Assembly (NCBI GenBank): GCA_027618835.1
Contig: JAQCHZ010000007.1
Span: 1-64,000 of the forward strand
Reading direction: 5' to 3'
Source: Chloroflexota bacterium
GTDB taxonomy: Bacteria > Chloroflexota > Dehalococcoidia > Lucifugimonadales > Lucifugimonadaceae
DNA length: 64,000 bases
Shown: one piece after another, positions 43,611-53,011 of the stretch
How positions within the stretch are numbered: the first letter of the stretch is position 1
Layout of the letters: each line of letters opens with the position of its first letter
Made by a program: the position numbers and the translations under genes
The notes under the pieces: generated by a model
The model's input: the letters and a program-made list of their open reading frames with translations, nothing else
What the model was told of the DNA's origin: nothing
The model's database searches: none

Positions 43611-44918
43611 CTACAGGGTCGGCAGTACGGCGGCAGCCGCAGCGACAGTCTTGTCTATGTCTTCGTCTGTATGAGCTGAAGAAAGGTGAACCCGACCATT
43701 TGAAGATAGTCGAATGCCTTGCTTTAGCATCTCCTTGGCGAACCGAGAATACTTAGCGTCGTCGCAGTTTCTCGCATGGTCTCGCCAATTCGTTATTTCT
43801 TGTTTCGTGGTGAACGATATCGCGAATACTGAGCCAACGCCTTGTACATGTAAGTCGGACTCTAGCGATTTTGCGAGATCGCTCAGTTCTTTCATTAAGC
43901 GTAGACCTTTGCCATTCAAATCGTCATAGAACGCGCCACCCTGATCGTTGATGTACTTCAACGAAGCGTAGGTCGCTGAGATCGACATTACGTTCGAATT
44001 GAAGCTGCCACCGTGGTAAACGGTGCCATCCCCAATAAGTGCCATTATGTCCCTGCGGCCAACGATCATGGCTACGGGAAATCCGCCAGCCATCGACTTC
44101 GCGTAGGTTGCCAAATCTGGGATAACGCCTAAGTACTCTTGGGCTCCGCCCCGGGCGACGCGAAAGCCAGTAATGACTTCGTCGAACGCCAGCAGGGAAC
44201 CGTTTTCCTTGCAAAGTCTCTGAAGACCTTCCATGAATTCAGCGTTAGGTACGATGCAGTTGGTGTTGGCGAGGATTGGCTCCATGATGACGCCAGCGAT
44301 TTCATGCCCGTGCTTCTTGAAGATAATCTCGAGTTTTTCGAGATCGTTCCACTGAGATATCACCAGACTGTCGGCTGTTGCCTGATCCATTCCCTCAGAT
44401 TCACCAACCGCTACTGGTGCATCTTCCGGTCCGGCTTGGTCTAGCGGCGGGTGGACGCTCCAGTTAACAGAGTCCATCCAGCCGTGGTAGTGGCCTTCGA
44501 ACTTGAGAATCTTTGGTCGCCCAGTGAACCCGCGCATGGTGCGTAACAGCAACTGATCAATCTCAGTTCCCGAAGACGCAAATCGAACTGTCGCGTCAGG
44601 CATAGGGATCATATCCAGAACCATTTCGGCGACTTCCAGCTCTTGCTCGAACTGAGCGGAGAAGACGTAGCCCTTCTCCATATCTTTTTTGACTTGCTCG
44701 TTAATGAAGTCGGGGGAGTGCCCAAATAGGTTTGGTCCCATTCCTTGAATGTAGTCGATGTACTCATTGCCATCGACATCCCACATTTTTGACCCCTTGG
44801 CGTGGGTAAAGAACAGCGGTGTGTCTGCCGGTTCATTAACCCTTATCTGACTAGATACGCCACCAGCGACTAGTTCTTTCGCCTTTTCGAAAAGACGCGC
44901 AGAACGTTCGTGATTCAT
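43611..44918 (-). CDS. Class III aminotransferase, glutamate-1-semialdehyde aminomutase-like
   Basis: A 435-residue PLP enzyme of the HemL-like branch. Motifs: GSKMWDVDGNEYIDYIQGMG (N-terminal), ASSGTEIDQLLLRTMRGFTG, FDEVITGFRVARGG (cofactor Asp) and the PLP lysine in YAKSMAGGFPVAM. Real HemL makes 5-aminolevulinate, but no haem gene is nearby and the substrate-gating region is not diagnostic, so an amino-acid or amine transaminase is equally possible. The ATG has an AGGTG ribosome site. It is followed by a hairpin and the FIST gene. Confidence 0.85.
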   Translation of the reverse strand: MNHERSARLFEKAKELVAGGVSSQIRVNEPADTPLFFTHAKGSKMWDVDGNEYIDYIQGMGPNLFGHSPDFINEQVKKDMEKGYVFSAQFEQELEVAEMVLDMIPMPDATVRFASSGTEIDQLLLRTMRGFTGRPKILKFEGHYHGWMDSVNWSVHPPLDQAGPEDAPVAVGESEGMDQATADSLVISQWNDLEKLEIIFKKHGHEIAGVIMEPILANTNCIVPNAEFMEGLQRLCKENGSLLAFDEVITGFRVARGGAQEYLGVIPDLATYAKSMAGGFPVAMIVGRRDIMALIGDGTVYHGGSFNSNVMSISATYASLKYINDQGGAFYDDLNGKGLRLMKELSDLAKSLESDLHVQGVGSVFAISFTTKQEITNWRDHARNCDDAKYSRFAKEMLKQGIRLSSNGRVHLSSAHTDEDIDKTVAAAAAVLPTL

Positions 44919-45045
44919 CGAAATTTCACCTTTGAAAATTACCTTACTCGAACCGAGTGCAAAAATTGTATCCGGGCAGCTAATAACCTGCGAGCCAATA
45001 CGCCGGTGAATTTGCAGTCAGTGATCTGGTGAACCCGCCGAATAT

Positions 45046-47233
45046 TTATCGGTTAAAGGGAGTATCCGAAGGCGTTCGGATCGCCTGTGGCCAAAGAGCT
45101 TCGTCGTCGAAGCCTTGTGCATCGGTACGCCCATTCGTAGTGTCGTCGTCGAGCGTGTCTAAGCTTGAGGCTGGAAGTTTGAGCACAAACGTGGCTCCGC
45201 TGTGTTCAGTATCCGTATCGACAGTCAGGGTGCCTTCGTGAAGCTCAATTAGATACCGTGCTATCGAAAGCCCAAGCCCCGACCCTTGTACAGAAGATGT
45301 ATCAGCGAGCTTTCCTAGATAGTAAGGCGAGAATACGGATTCTACTTCTTTTTCGTTGATGCCTCGACCCTCGTCGATCACTCGGAGCACTTGGTCTTCC
45401 TGCTCCCGCTTGATTTCGATTCGGATTAGATCGCCTTTTGGCGAATACTTGTGAGCGTTACTAACTAAGTTCGCAATGACACGCTCAATACGCTGTTCGT
45501 CGATCATCAAAAGGACGCAAGTTGTTGTCGATTGAGTATTCGATACGCTGGTCACGGGCTGTTATTGAAGGCTGCAACAAGGCAACAGCTTCTTCAACAA
45601 TAACGTCGAGCCGTACCGGCCGTAGCTTTAGTTCGAGATGGGCACTCTGCATTGCTGCGTAATCAAGCGACTCTGACGTTAGTCGTTCGAGACGCTGGGA
45701 ACCATTCTTCAACGTTGTAATCAGCCGCTCTCGTTGCTGCTCGGAAGCGTTTCCGTTCGACACATGATCGAGCAATTCAGTCGACAGTTTTATCGCGGTG
45801 ATCGGTGATGTTGCCTCGTGAGAAACTGTCTGAAGCAGGATTGATTTAAAGCTGTCTAGTCGTTCAAGCTCTACACGTCGTTTCGCTTCAATGGCGAACG
45901 TACGAGCGTTGTTAATCGCCATCGCCGATTGATCGGCAGCTGCGGATACGAAATCAAGTTCAGCGGCGTTGTAGTGACCGCCAACCAATTTTGGTCCCAT
46001 GTACAAGAACCCGGTCAGTTCACCACCCGCTTTGAGAGGTACGACCATCTCTGCCTGTAGCTCACGAATAGTCGATTGCTCACCTTCACTGGCCGCTTGG
46101 AGATATGGATCGGTTGCCAAGTCAGACTGGAATAGCGGTTTGTCAGTTGAATTGAGCCTGCGCGCCAGTAGACCGTCTAGATCCAATGTGAGTCGTCCGG
46201 TCAATCCACGAGTGTCGTAGTAAACCTCGAACGATTGCTAGGAAGAACCACTCCGACCCAATCGGTACGGAGCATGTGACGTACGTTCTCGCCGAGTTTT
46301 GAAACAACAGAATCAAAGTCAGTAATATCTCGAAGGTCGGAATTCAACTGTGCGAGAGCGTTGAGCATATCGAATCGCTCACGAAAAACAGACGGTCGAC
46401 AACTGTCTGCGCTTGTTGCAGCAGAGGCTGAATGAACAGACCGGTTACGAAAATAGTCGCAACAGCGGCAAGAATTGCCGCAGCTGTGCTGAGTTCAGGC
46501 ACAACCAGCCATAGAACGCCGACTGCTATTCCATATATTCCAAAGGTAGCGTGCTGATCGCCGCGTAAGCGAGCCCGCGTCTGGCGACCATGCGTAGTTC
46601 CATCAGTTGATAACGAGTAAGCGCCCAAGTAGTGATTATTCCGAATCCAATATTCCCTAGAGCACCCATCGGGTAGATATTCAATCCGAGCGACGGAACA
46701 AAATCACTCTTTGCACCGAGAAGTGAAACGACAGCACCTAGGCGAAGTAGTCGAAGCTGGTTGCCACGACGAGAATGAGAGCTTTCTCGTGCTATTCGGA
46801 TATCCCTGATTGCCAATGCGACCGGCGGATACGAAGCAAGTAAAACAACCCCGAAGAACGGTGTAATAGAAGGCGCGAATCCATAGAACTTCTCGACCAT
46901 GCCATCGGCTTTGATTTCAAGAAGTGAAAGAACGGCGGCAATAACTCCGAGGCCGTAGAAGCCGATCAGTACCGATTTATCGCGCTTTACTCCCGTAAAG
47001 GTATGGACAAAGTGGTAGAAGAAAATGCTTGTGAACGGGATGACTGCCAGAGCGATCTTCTCGATCGTGTAGGCACGACCTGCGTCGGGGAAGGCATCCC
47101 TCATCAGGAAGATCGTGATGCCCCAAGTTCCGAGCGCAATTAAGAATCCGGTAAACAGGCGATTGAGTCTGTCACCGGGTGCACTGAGCTGAACCACGCT
47201 AACCAGCAAAATGCTGATTACGAACTGCACCAT
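45046..47233 (-). pseudogene. Multi-domain sensor histidine kinase, broken by at least four frameshifts
   Basis: From the upstream end: a multi-span N-terminal sensor (for example IALGTWGITIFLMRDAFPDA), a shift near 46540, two further spans to VVDRLFF, a shift at about 46385 in TTTTTCG, a GAF domain, a shift near 46215 after VLPSNRSRF, the rest of GAF, then HisKA with SHEATSPITAIKLSTE, and a shift near 45510 in CCTTTTG. Last is an intact HATPase with NLVSNAHKYS, DEGRGI and GSGLGLSIARYLIELHEG. Joined, it would be about 730 residues with all catalytic boxes. Several breaks sit in short homopolymers, so decay or sequence error are both possible. No response regulator adjoins it. Confidence 0.8.
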
Positions 47234-47274
47234 TGGTAGGAGGATGAAGATTTCGTTCGTAGTAGTGTGATCTT

Positions 47275-47625
47275 TTACGAGGTGACAGGCTCGCCTTGTT
47301 CAGCGAGATTCACCAATTCGGAAACATCGTTTTCACTTGAATTCATTCTTGGAGGAACGAGATCGTGAAGCTGAGGGCCCTGCTTCAGACGGCTATCGTA
47401 ATACCTATCCCACGTGCCTGGCGGCAATAATGTGACCTCAAGGGGTAGAATCCCGAGCATGTCTTCGAGGTCACGGTAAAAATCATCTTCAATACGAAGT
47501 GCAGAGTGGAGCTTGTCTTCTGCATCAGATTGAGTGACCGCGTCGTTCGCTTCTGCTCCATTGCGGCCTGCGAAGGCAAAGGTATACTCGGGTCCACCCC
47601 AGTTCTCGTCCCATTCGATCTTCAC
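47275..47625 (-). CDS. Hypothetical protein upstream of the broken kinase
   Basis: A 116-residue, acidic, soluble protein starting at GTG (KIEWDENWGGPEYTFAFAGR). Mid-protein it has EDDFYRDLEDMLGILPLEV and LLPPGTWDRYYD. No membrane segment or known motif is recognised. It lies about 40 nt before the kinase reading frame on the same strand, so it may have been part of that unit. Confidence 0.45.
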   Translation of the reverse strand: MKIEWDENWGGPEYTFAFAGRNGAEANDAVTQSDAEDKLHSALRIEDDFYRDLEDMLGILPLEVTLLPPGTWDRYYDSRLKQGPQLHDLVPPRMNSSENDVSELVNLAEQGEPVTS

Positions 47626-47645
47626 GTTCGTGATACTGGTAACTT

Positions 47646-47802
47646 CTCAGTTTTGGATGCCTTCTTGGGTGGAACCAATGAAGTTAGTGGAAAGATCAAA
47701 GTAGTTGTCGACAGTTACTTTGATCCATTCGCTCCGGGTCAGTTCGTCACAACTGGGACGATTGAGATCAAAAAAGGCCGGGCAACGCTTCCGGTTGAAT
47801 AG
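47646..47802 (+). pseudogene. C-terminal remnant of an unknown gene
   Basis: In the plus frame ending at TAG, VLDAFLGGTNEVSGKIKVVV then DSYFDPFAPGQFVTTGTIEI and KKGRATLPVE read like the last ~50 residues of a beta-rich protein. The portion 5' of this overlaps the opposite-strand gene and is not family-like. A perfect terminator follows directly, supporting a former gene end. The family is unknown. Confidence 0.35.
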
Positions 47803-47816
47803 TCAGATAAGTTCGT

Positions 47817-47853
47817 AATAAGGCCCTCAGGATTTCTTTCTGAGGGCCTTATT
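47817..47853. terminator. Bidirectional terminator
   Basis: AATAAGGCCCTCA and TGAGGGCCTTATT form a perfect 13-bp stem with an 11-nt loop (GGATTTCTTTC). It is flanked by A/T runs and works for the plus-strand remnant and for the HAD hydrolase operon on the minus strand. Confidence 0.8.
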
Positions 47854-47895
47854 ATTTAAGCGACTTATGGGAGGCGGCCAGCAATTTAAATCTGC

Positions 47896-48636
47896 TCACT
47901 CGGGTCCGTCGTCTCCAGTAACGTTTGGCGGATTTACAACGAAGCGGCGAATGGCCTCTCTGAGCTCTTCAACGCTGTGAACATCGGCGTGAGGCGCTTC
48001 GTTCCACGAACGGGGCCGCTGGTTTGAATGCCGACCACTTACGAAGCGTATAGCAGCCATTCCAAGCATTCGAGCTGGAGCAATATCGTTGTCGATCCTA
48101 TCGCCAACCATGATCGCCTCTTGCGGTTCGACTCCCAGCCCTTCGCATGAATGTAGCAGTAGCCGTGGATCGGGTTTACGTAGATTTATCGAACCGGAGA
48201 CCTCTCGGTAAGTGAAGTACTTTGCGATGTCGAATCGTTCCATTTTCGTGACAGTATCTGCAGGCTGGTTTGCTGCCAAGGCAAGCAAAAGCCCTTCTGC
48301 CGAAAGCTCAGCGAGTAACTCTGGCATTCCTTCTCTGAGCTCGAAGTCTCCCCGTAATTCATTCCGCTGCGGCACTGTATTCATTAATTCCGACTCGACT
48401 CGTTCGATCAGCTCCATATCGCCTTGAGCGATCTTCCACATGATCGAGTGATAAGTCTTGGCGGCGAAAACGTCGACCGCCCATCGATTTACCGCCTCGT
48501 ATTCGTTGTCGGAAATCGGGATCCCGTTCGAACGAAACGACGCCTTGATCTGGTCATCGATCTCTCGATCCATGATTGTTTCGGTGTCGAGAGGTCCCCC
48601 GACATCGAATAGAACGGCTTTGATCTGATGAGGCAA
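47896..48636 (-). CDS. HAD-superfamily hydrolase
   Basis: A phosphatase-like protein of about 246 residues. The nucleophile motif is AVLFDVGGPLDTE (DxGG instead of DxDGT, as in several HAD subfamilies); motif II lies in LALAANQPAD, motif III in SINLRKPDPRLL, and motif IV in MVGDRIDNDI. A helical cap follows motif I. The start is ambiguous: TTG at 48636 sits one base after the upstream gene's TAG, suggesting reinitiation, while another TTG at 48669 would add 11 residues. It is probably cotranscribed with the acetamidase-like gene. The substrate is unknown. Confidence 0.85.
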   Translation of the reverse strand: MPHQIKAVLFDVGGPLDTETIMDREIDDQIKASFRSNGIPISDNEYEAVNRWAVDVFAAKTYHSIMWKIAQGDMELIERVESELMNTVPQRNELRGDFELREGMPELLAELSAEGLLLALAANQPADTVTKMERFDIAKYFTYREVSGSINLRKPDPRLLLHSCEGLGVEPQEAIMVGDRIDNDIAPARMLGMAAIRFVSGRHSNQRPRSWNEAPHADVHSVEELREAIRRFVVNPPNVTGDDGPE

Positions 48637-48637
48637 T

Positions 48638-49561
48638 CTAAACCAGGTACTTCTTAGCGACCTTCGCAATGTACGTATAGCTAGGGTTAACGAACTGCGT
48701 AACTCGAGCTTCTAAACACTGTGAAAGGAATATGTACGCCTCGCCCTGGCTCATGCCATAACTTGCTTCTAGCCAGAGAATCATCTCGGATAGAGCGATT
48801 CGGAAAGCGTCCTCAGCTGGCTTTTCGCAAGCGGTGGTCATGATGTATTCCTCATTCTCGATCCGAGGCCAAGTCATTTCAGCTGGTTTGTCGCTGAGCG
48901 ATACTCTGAGCGTTACGTTGCCACCGGTTTCAATACCACCGCCGCCGCAAATTTCACCATCGCCTTGGCGTGCATGCATGTCTCCGACGTGGAGCAGAGC
49001 GCCTTCGTGGTTGACTGGAATACTTAACTTTGCGCCGTTGGTTACTTCCTGAATATCGAAGTTGCCGCCCCATTCGCCTGCCCAACCGTTGTGACGTGCC
49101 TCTCGTTCAGGAGCCACACCAATAACGCCCATCATCGGCTCAACCGGGAAGCGCAGCTTGTCGCTCCAGATAACTTCATCCTTTTCGATTCGACAGATAC
49201 GGAACTGTTCGCCGATGTTTGAAGGGCCCAGATAGCCGGGCATAGCTCCTGTCGAACCTCGGTATCGGGTCCAACCGACTGGATGAACCTTTATTTCACC
49301 GATTTCGACAGTCAATAGGTCGCCGGGTTTTGCTCCCTCGACGTAGATGCAGCCCGATGCGGGGTTGCCACGATCGTTAGGTTGGCTGTCGGATCGATAT
49401 TGGTTGTACAGCTCGCGAATATCGTCGGGAACCCGATCTGCGTCTGGCCCGCGGTTCATCTGAGTTTCGACTTCGAACCATTCGTTCGGCTTCACAGTCA
49501 TGGTGACTGGGTTGCTGGCTGAGTGTTCGTAGTAGAGAGTTTCTGTCGTGGCTTTCAGCAT
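48638..49561 (-). CDS. Acetamidase/formamidase family protein
   Basis: A 307-residue protein of the FmdA/AmdA family. Landmarks: NPASGCIYVEGAKPGDLLTV near residue 62, HPVGWTRYRGSTGAMPGYLG, MMGVIGVAPE, the metal/active-site segment LLHVGDMHARQGDGEICGGG and the late GMSQGEAYIFLSQCLEARVTQ. The family hydrolyses short amides to ammonia and a carboxylate. Length is near normal. The ATG has a GGTGATA-like site. It overlaps or abuts the HAD gene, making a two-gene unit. Confidence 0.9.
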   Translation of the reverse strand: MLKATTETLYYEHSASNPVTMTVKPNEWFEVETQMNRGPDADRVPDDIRELYNQYRSDSQPNDRGNPASGCIYVEGAKPGDLLTVEIGEIKVHPVGWTRYRGSTGAMPGYLGPSNIGEQFRICRIEKDEVIWSDKLRFPVEPMMGVIGVAPEREARHNGWAGEWGGNFDIQEVTNGAKLSIPVNHEGALLHVGDMHARQGDGEICGGGGIETGGNVTLRVSLSDKPAEMTWPRIENEEYIMTTACEKPAEDAFRIALSEMILWLEASYGMSQGEAYIFLSQCLEARVTQFVNPSYTYIAKVAKKYLV

Positions 49562-49668
49562 CGAGTTATCACCGTCTTCGCTTTTGGAAAATTCGCTGAA
49601 CGGCAGTGTAGCTGCGGCAACCGTTGGTGCAACCGGTGAAACACGGTCAATATTACCGGCTCAAAAAA

Positions 49669-49694
49669 AGACCCGAGGAAAAATCCTCGGGTCT
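49669..49694 (-). terminator. Rho-independent terminator
   Basis: An 11-bp perfect stem (AGACCCGAGGA with TCCTCGGGTCT) has a 4-nt A/T loop. On the minus strand it is followed by a seven-T run, so it terminates the split coiled-coil gene. Confidence 0.85.
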
Positions 49695-49719
49695 TGAATA
49701 TCTGTGTTTCAGCTAGAGA

Positions 49720-50447
49720 CTACGTAGCTTTACGCACTGATGTCGAAGGATAAGTCCGCTTCTTGGTTGTTGAAGCACGCTTCTTCGCGTGTGCAGCAGT
49801 GAACTCAACAGGCTCTTCGTGAGGCAGTTCAGTGCTTAAGCTCGATGAGAATGCACGAATTCGTGCGGTCGCGGTGAGCAATCGCTGCGTTTCTAGCTCA
49901 TCTTCAGCAGAAGCACGGGCTACCTCGATGTCGGCGAGGATCTTGCGAATGTCTTGGGCTGAATCCGTTCGCATTCGAGTTGCCAATTCCTCAGCACCTG
50001 TTCGTGTCTGATCCATCAAAGCGTCCGAAGCGCCACGAGCTGTCGCTTCGGACGCTTTGATGCATATGTCCGAGCGTTCTCTCTCTTGCGTTCAGCATCT
50101 GAGAGGCGGAATTGAATTTCTTCTTCCATCGCCCCAGCCCATTCAAGCGCGTCTGCTCGAATTTTCCCCGCTTTAGTCAGTGTAGATTCTGCCTTCAGGA
50201 TTTTCACATCAGCTTCAGATCGAGCGTTTGCGCAGTAGTCTTTCGTTGCTGTGATAGCTTTGGATTCTGCCTGATCTCGAGTTGCATGTGCTTGAGCAAG
50301 TCGCTTTAGAGAAGCGGCGCGCTGATTTGTTCCGAGCTCTTTGAAGGCGAGTGCATCTCGCCATGCTGCTTCTACCGACGGATTGTCGGAAGTTGGCAGA
50401 TTCAGATTCGAAATGGTCGACGATGTGCGTGATCGTTTTGCCATCAA
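49720..50447 (-). pseudogene. Coiled-coil protein, split by a frameshift at an 18-bp inverted repeat
   Basis: The upstream half (143 codons from 50447) and downstream half (from ATG 50018) match the start and end of the intact paralogue next door (238 residues): SVEAAWRDALAFKELG versus SAEAAWRRALLLRELS, and EDELETQRLLTATARIRAF versus EDELETQRILTETARVRAF. The halves are in different frames. The upstream stop TGA overlaps the downstream ATG (TGATG), so the second half could still be translated by coupling. The break lies in a perfect inverted repeat, 50015-50061. The product is heptad-rich, basic and soluble; its function is unknown. Confidence 0.75.
50015..50061. repeat. Perfect 18-bp inverted repeat at the split site
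   Basis: ATCAAAGCGTCCGAAGCG (50015-50032) is the exact reverse complement of CGCTTCGGACGCTTTGAT (50044-50061), with an 11-nt spacer. It lies inside coding sequence exactly where the two halves of the coiled-coil gene lose register. The intact paralogue has no such palindrome at this point. Confidence 0.85.
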
Positions 50448-50690
50448 TATTCCTCACTTCGGGCGCTTGTGCAGAACGAAGTAGGAAAATGCACGTCTAG
50501 ATGTCCCTTTCACCATGCGCTGTCAGAATCTAACGATGGTGGGCGGTTGGGCGAGAAATATTGTGTTCTAGGTTTGCTTAGTGTTCTTTAGATGTGCAGA
50601 TAGGCTAGGGGGCACACGCATAAAAAAATTAAACACATCATGGCTCTCAACCGAAGTCGAGAGCCATGATGTTTACTAACTAGTAGCTAA
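50448..50690. other. Spacer between coiled-coil paralogues
   Basis: No gene seen. It contains the terminator of the upstream paralogue and must contain the promoter for the split copy. Content is otherwise unremarkable. Confidence 0.4.
50636..50671 (-). terminator. Rho-independent terminator
   Basis: CATCATGGCTCTC (50636-50648) and GAGAGCCATGATG (50659-50671) form a perfect 13-bp stem with a 10-nt loop. On the minus strand it is followed by TGTTTAATTTTTTT, so it ends the 238-residue coiled-coil gene. Confidence 0.85.
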
Positions 50691-51407
50691 CTACGCAGCT
50701 TTGCGAATTGAAGTTACATTTGCCTTGACCCGTTTTACTGGTGCAGCTTTTGCTTCAGGCTTGTTGGTTCGAGCCAACTCTTCTGCTGCATTTTCTGCTG
50801 CCAAGCCGTGTGAGAACGCTCGTACTCGAGCGGTTTCAGTGAGGATTCGCTGTGTTTCGAGTTCGTCCTCAGCAGATGCTCGTGCAACCTCAACATCGGT
50901 AAGAATCTTGCGGATGTCTTCTGAAGTCTCTCGACGCATTCGGCTAGCCATTTCATCGGCATCGGCTCGAGTCTGGGTCATTAGAGCATCAGTAGCAGCA
51001 CGTGCGTTGTTCTGAATTTCTTCAGAGTATGTCTCTGCATCTTCACGGATCTTCACTGAGTTAGCGAGTTCTGTGTCGATGTTTACCTGTACAGGTGCTT
51101 GGTAAGCTTCAGCGTTGCTTTTTACTCGATCGGCTCCACCGAGAGTATCCTCAGCTTCCTGAAGCTTCATGCGAGCCTGAGTCTGGAGGTCGGAGCACAT
51201 CTGTTTGGTTGAAGTAATTGCTTCGTTCTCGGCGTATTCCTTCACAGCTTCTGCTTCTGCGCGGCGCTTTCGAGCGGTTACTCGCTCATCCCGAGAAAGC
51301 TCTCTAAGGAGCAATGCTCGACGCCACGCTGCCTCAGCCGACGCATTGTCGGTAGCTCGCGAGCTTAAGCTTGCGAGCAAAGAGCCTTTTTTAGATCGCT
51401 GAGCCAT
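50691..51407 (-). CDS. Coiled-coil protein, intact paralogue
   Basis: A 238-residue protein, almost entirely charged helix, consistent with a long coiled coil. It has a segment SAEAAWRRALLLRELSRDER near residue 24, a central heptad-like region, and EDIRKILTDVEVARASAEDE near 170, then a basic C-terminus (PVKRVKANVTSIRKAA). There is no signal peptide or membrane span. The basic tail could bind nucleic acid or an acidic surface. A DivIVA-like or other scaffold role is possible but not demonstrated. A split paralogue lies immediately downstream. Confidence 0.7.
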   Translation of the reverse strand: MAQRSKKGSLLASLSSRATDNASAEAAWRRALLLRELSRDERVTARKRRAEAEAVKEYAENEAITSTKQMCSDLQTQARMKLQEAEDTLGGADRVKSNAEAYQAPVQVNIDTELANSVKIREDAETYSEEIQNNARAATDALMTQTRADADEMASRMRRETSEDIRKILTDVEVARASAEDELETQRILTETARVRAFSHGLAAENAAEELARTNKPEAKAAPVKRVKANVTSIRKAA

Positions 51408-51653
51408 GATTCTCCTCGTTTATCTTTTATATAACCCTAGTGGCACGTTCGTGACGCCCTGGCCTGTCGGCATCATGTTGAAGAGCTTTACATGCTCATT
51501 TCGTTATTCACACCTGACGCTTATTACCGTAGCCTTGCGCCCAGTAGCGATACATGTTGCTAACAACGAGTAGGCGTGTGTGTGCACACTCAATTGCAAC
51601 CTGCCACCAATAAGATTCCAGCACGATTCCCTCGTGGGGTGATCCAACTCAGA

Positions 51654-52490
51654 ATGAACGAGAACTTCGAAAATTTTGCTAATTCACTTTCGACCATCGG
51701 GAGCAAAATTTCTCACCTCGAAACAACGACGTCGACAATGGACGTTGCATGGGCGCTCGCAACTGAAGGCGCACCGGATGGCACGGTTGTAATCGCCGAT
51801 CACCAATCGGCAGGGCGCGGGCGATATGATCGCTCTTGGGTATCGAGGCAGGCTGAAGACATTCTTTGCTCCGTACTGCTCCGTCCCCGTGTTGCGCTGG
51901 CAGGGGAGTTGTTGATGCTGGCGGCGTTGGCGGTCGCAAATGTTGCTGAGGATCTTGACGTCGACATCGGCATCAAGTGGCCCAACGATGTCCAGGTAGC
52001 AGGGAAGAAACTCGCGGGAGTGATCGCCGAATCTAAAACTGGCCCAGAGCTTGGTGTTGAAGATGATGCGGTTGGATCGGATTCAACTGACACTGGTGTA
52101 GATCGAATCACTGCTGTGATCGGAATCGGACTGAACGTAAATTTCAACCCTGAATCGGCGATTGCGGCTGCTCCCAATTCCGCCAGCCTCGCCGGAGAGC
52201 TTGGTCGTAATCTTGATCGGCGTGAAGTGTTCGAAATGCTGATGCGATCTCTCGATAATCACTACAGAGCCATCACCGCGGGTGGCACGATACTCCCGGC
52301 ATGGCGAGAGCGATTAACGACTCTTGGTAAGCAAGTAACGGTTGTTGGCGGGAAGACGGGCAGTTCGCCAGAAGAACTGATAGGAATCGCACATGATGTC
52401 GATTCAGCCGGACGTTTGATCGTACGAGACGATACTGGTCGTGACTGGCCAGTGTCTGCCGGTGAAGTAACAGTGAAGGATATTCAGTAG
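51654..52490 (+). CDS. birA: Biotin--[acetyl-CoA-carboxylase] ligase
   Basis: A 278-residue ligase. Seen are TTTSTMDVAW, the biotinyl-5'-AMP loop motif GRGRYDRSW, the substrate motif KWPNDVQVAGKKLAGVIAES and a C-terminal SH3-like domain ending WPVSAGEVTVKDI. There is no N-terminal helix-turn-helix, so it is the monofunctional type that does not regulate transcription. The ATG before NENFENF is chosen; an in-frame GTG five codons earlier and a longer frame are alternatives. An insertion (EDDAVGSDSTDTGVD) within the catalytic domain is unusual but lies in a surface loop. Confidence 0.92.
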   Translation: MNENFENFANSLSTIGSKISHLETTTSTMDVAWALATEGAPDGTVVIADHQSAGRGRYDRSWVSRQAEDILCSVLLRPRVALAGELLMLAALAVANVAEDLDVDIGIKWPNDVQVAGKKLAGVIAESKTGPELGVEDDAVGSDSTDTGVDRITAVIGIGLNVNFNPESAIAAAPNSASLAGELGRNLDRREVFEMLMRSLDNHYRAITAGGTILPAWRERLTTLGKQVTVVGGKTGSSPEELIGIAHDVDSAGRLIVRDDTGRDWPVSAGEVTVKDIQ

Positions 52491-52494
52491 CGAT

Positions 52495-52773
52495 ATGACT
52501 TCGATCACATCGCGAATCACCGTGCGACTTCAGCCTCGTGCTTCTCGTGATGAAATTCTGGGACTAAACGAAGAGGGGGCGCTACGCGTGCGCGTGAAGG
52601 CTCCACCTGTTGATGGCGCTGCTAACGAGGCGTTGGTGCAACTACTGGCAAAGACGCTAGGCATACGCAAAGGTAGTGTCACGCTGGTCTCGGGCGCGAC
52701 AGCACGAAACAAGATCATTGAAGTTGAAGGACTAACGGCTGTTGAGCTTAGAACCCGCTTGATTGACCCGTGA
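52495..52773 (+). CDS. yggU: DUF167 / YggU family protein
   Basis: A 92-residue protein with the family pattern VRLQPRASRDEILG, then LRVRVKAPPVDGAANEALVQ and VTLVSGATARNKIIEVEG. Function is unknown; it is often encoded near yggT and proC, as here. It starts 4 nt after birA, so it is cotranscribed, and its 3' end overlaps the opposite-strand yggT by 26 nt. Confidence 0.92.
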   Translation: MTSITSRITVRLQPRASRDEILGLNEEGALRVRVKAPPVDGAANEALVQLLAKTLGIRKGSVTLVSGATARNKIIEVEGLTAVELRTRLIDP

Positions 52774-53011
52774 GCCGACTGGAAATTGTGAACAGAATGA
52801 GAATGACGATTATAGGGCTGATGTCGATCATACCAATTCGAGGAATGATCCGAGAAGCCGGAACCATTACCGGATCAGTGATCTGATAAAGCAGTTGAAC
52901 AATCGGATGGTGTCGAGCGTCAGGGAACCAAGATGAGAGGGAGCGGGCGGCGATCAGGTATCCAAAGATACTCAGAAGCCAACCGATGTAGCCTATAAAA
53001 TCCTCGCTCAT
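52748..53011 (-). CDS. yggT: YggT family membrane protein
   Basis: An 87-residue protein with two membrane helices (IGYIGWLLSIFGYLIAARSL and ISPIIVILILFTIS) separated by the family motif YQITDPVMVPASRIIPRIG. It is linked to cell-division and osmotic-shock phenotypes in other bacteria. ATGA overlap with proC shows translational coupling. Confidence 0.92.
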   Translation of the reverse strand: MSEDFIGYIGWLLSIFGYLIAARSLSSWFPDARHHPIVQLLYQITDPVMVPASRIIPRIGMIDISPIIVILILFTISSRLTGQSSGF

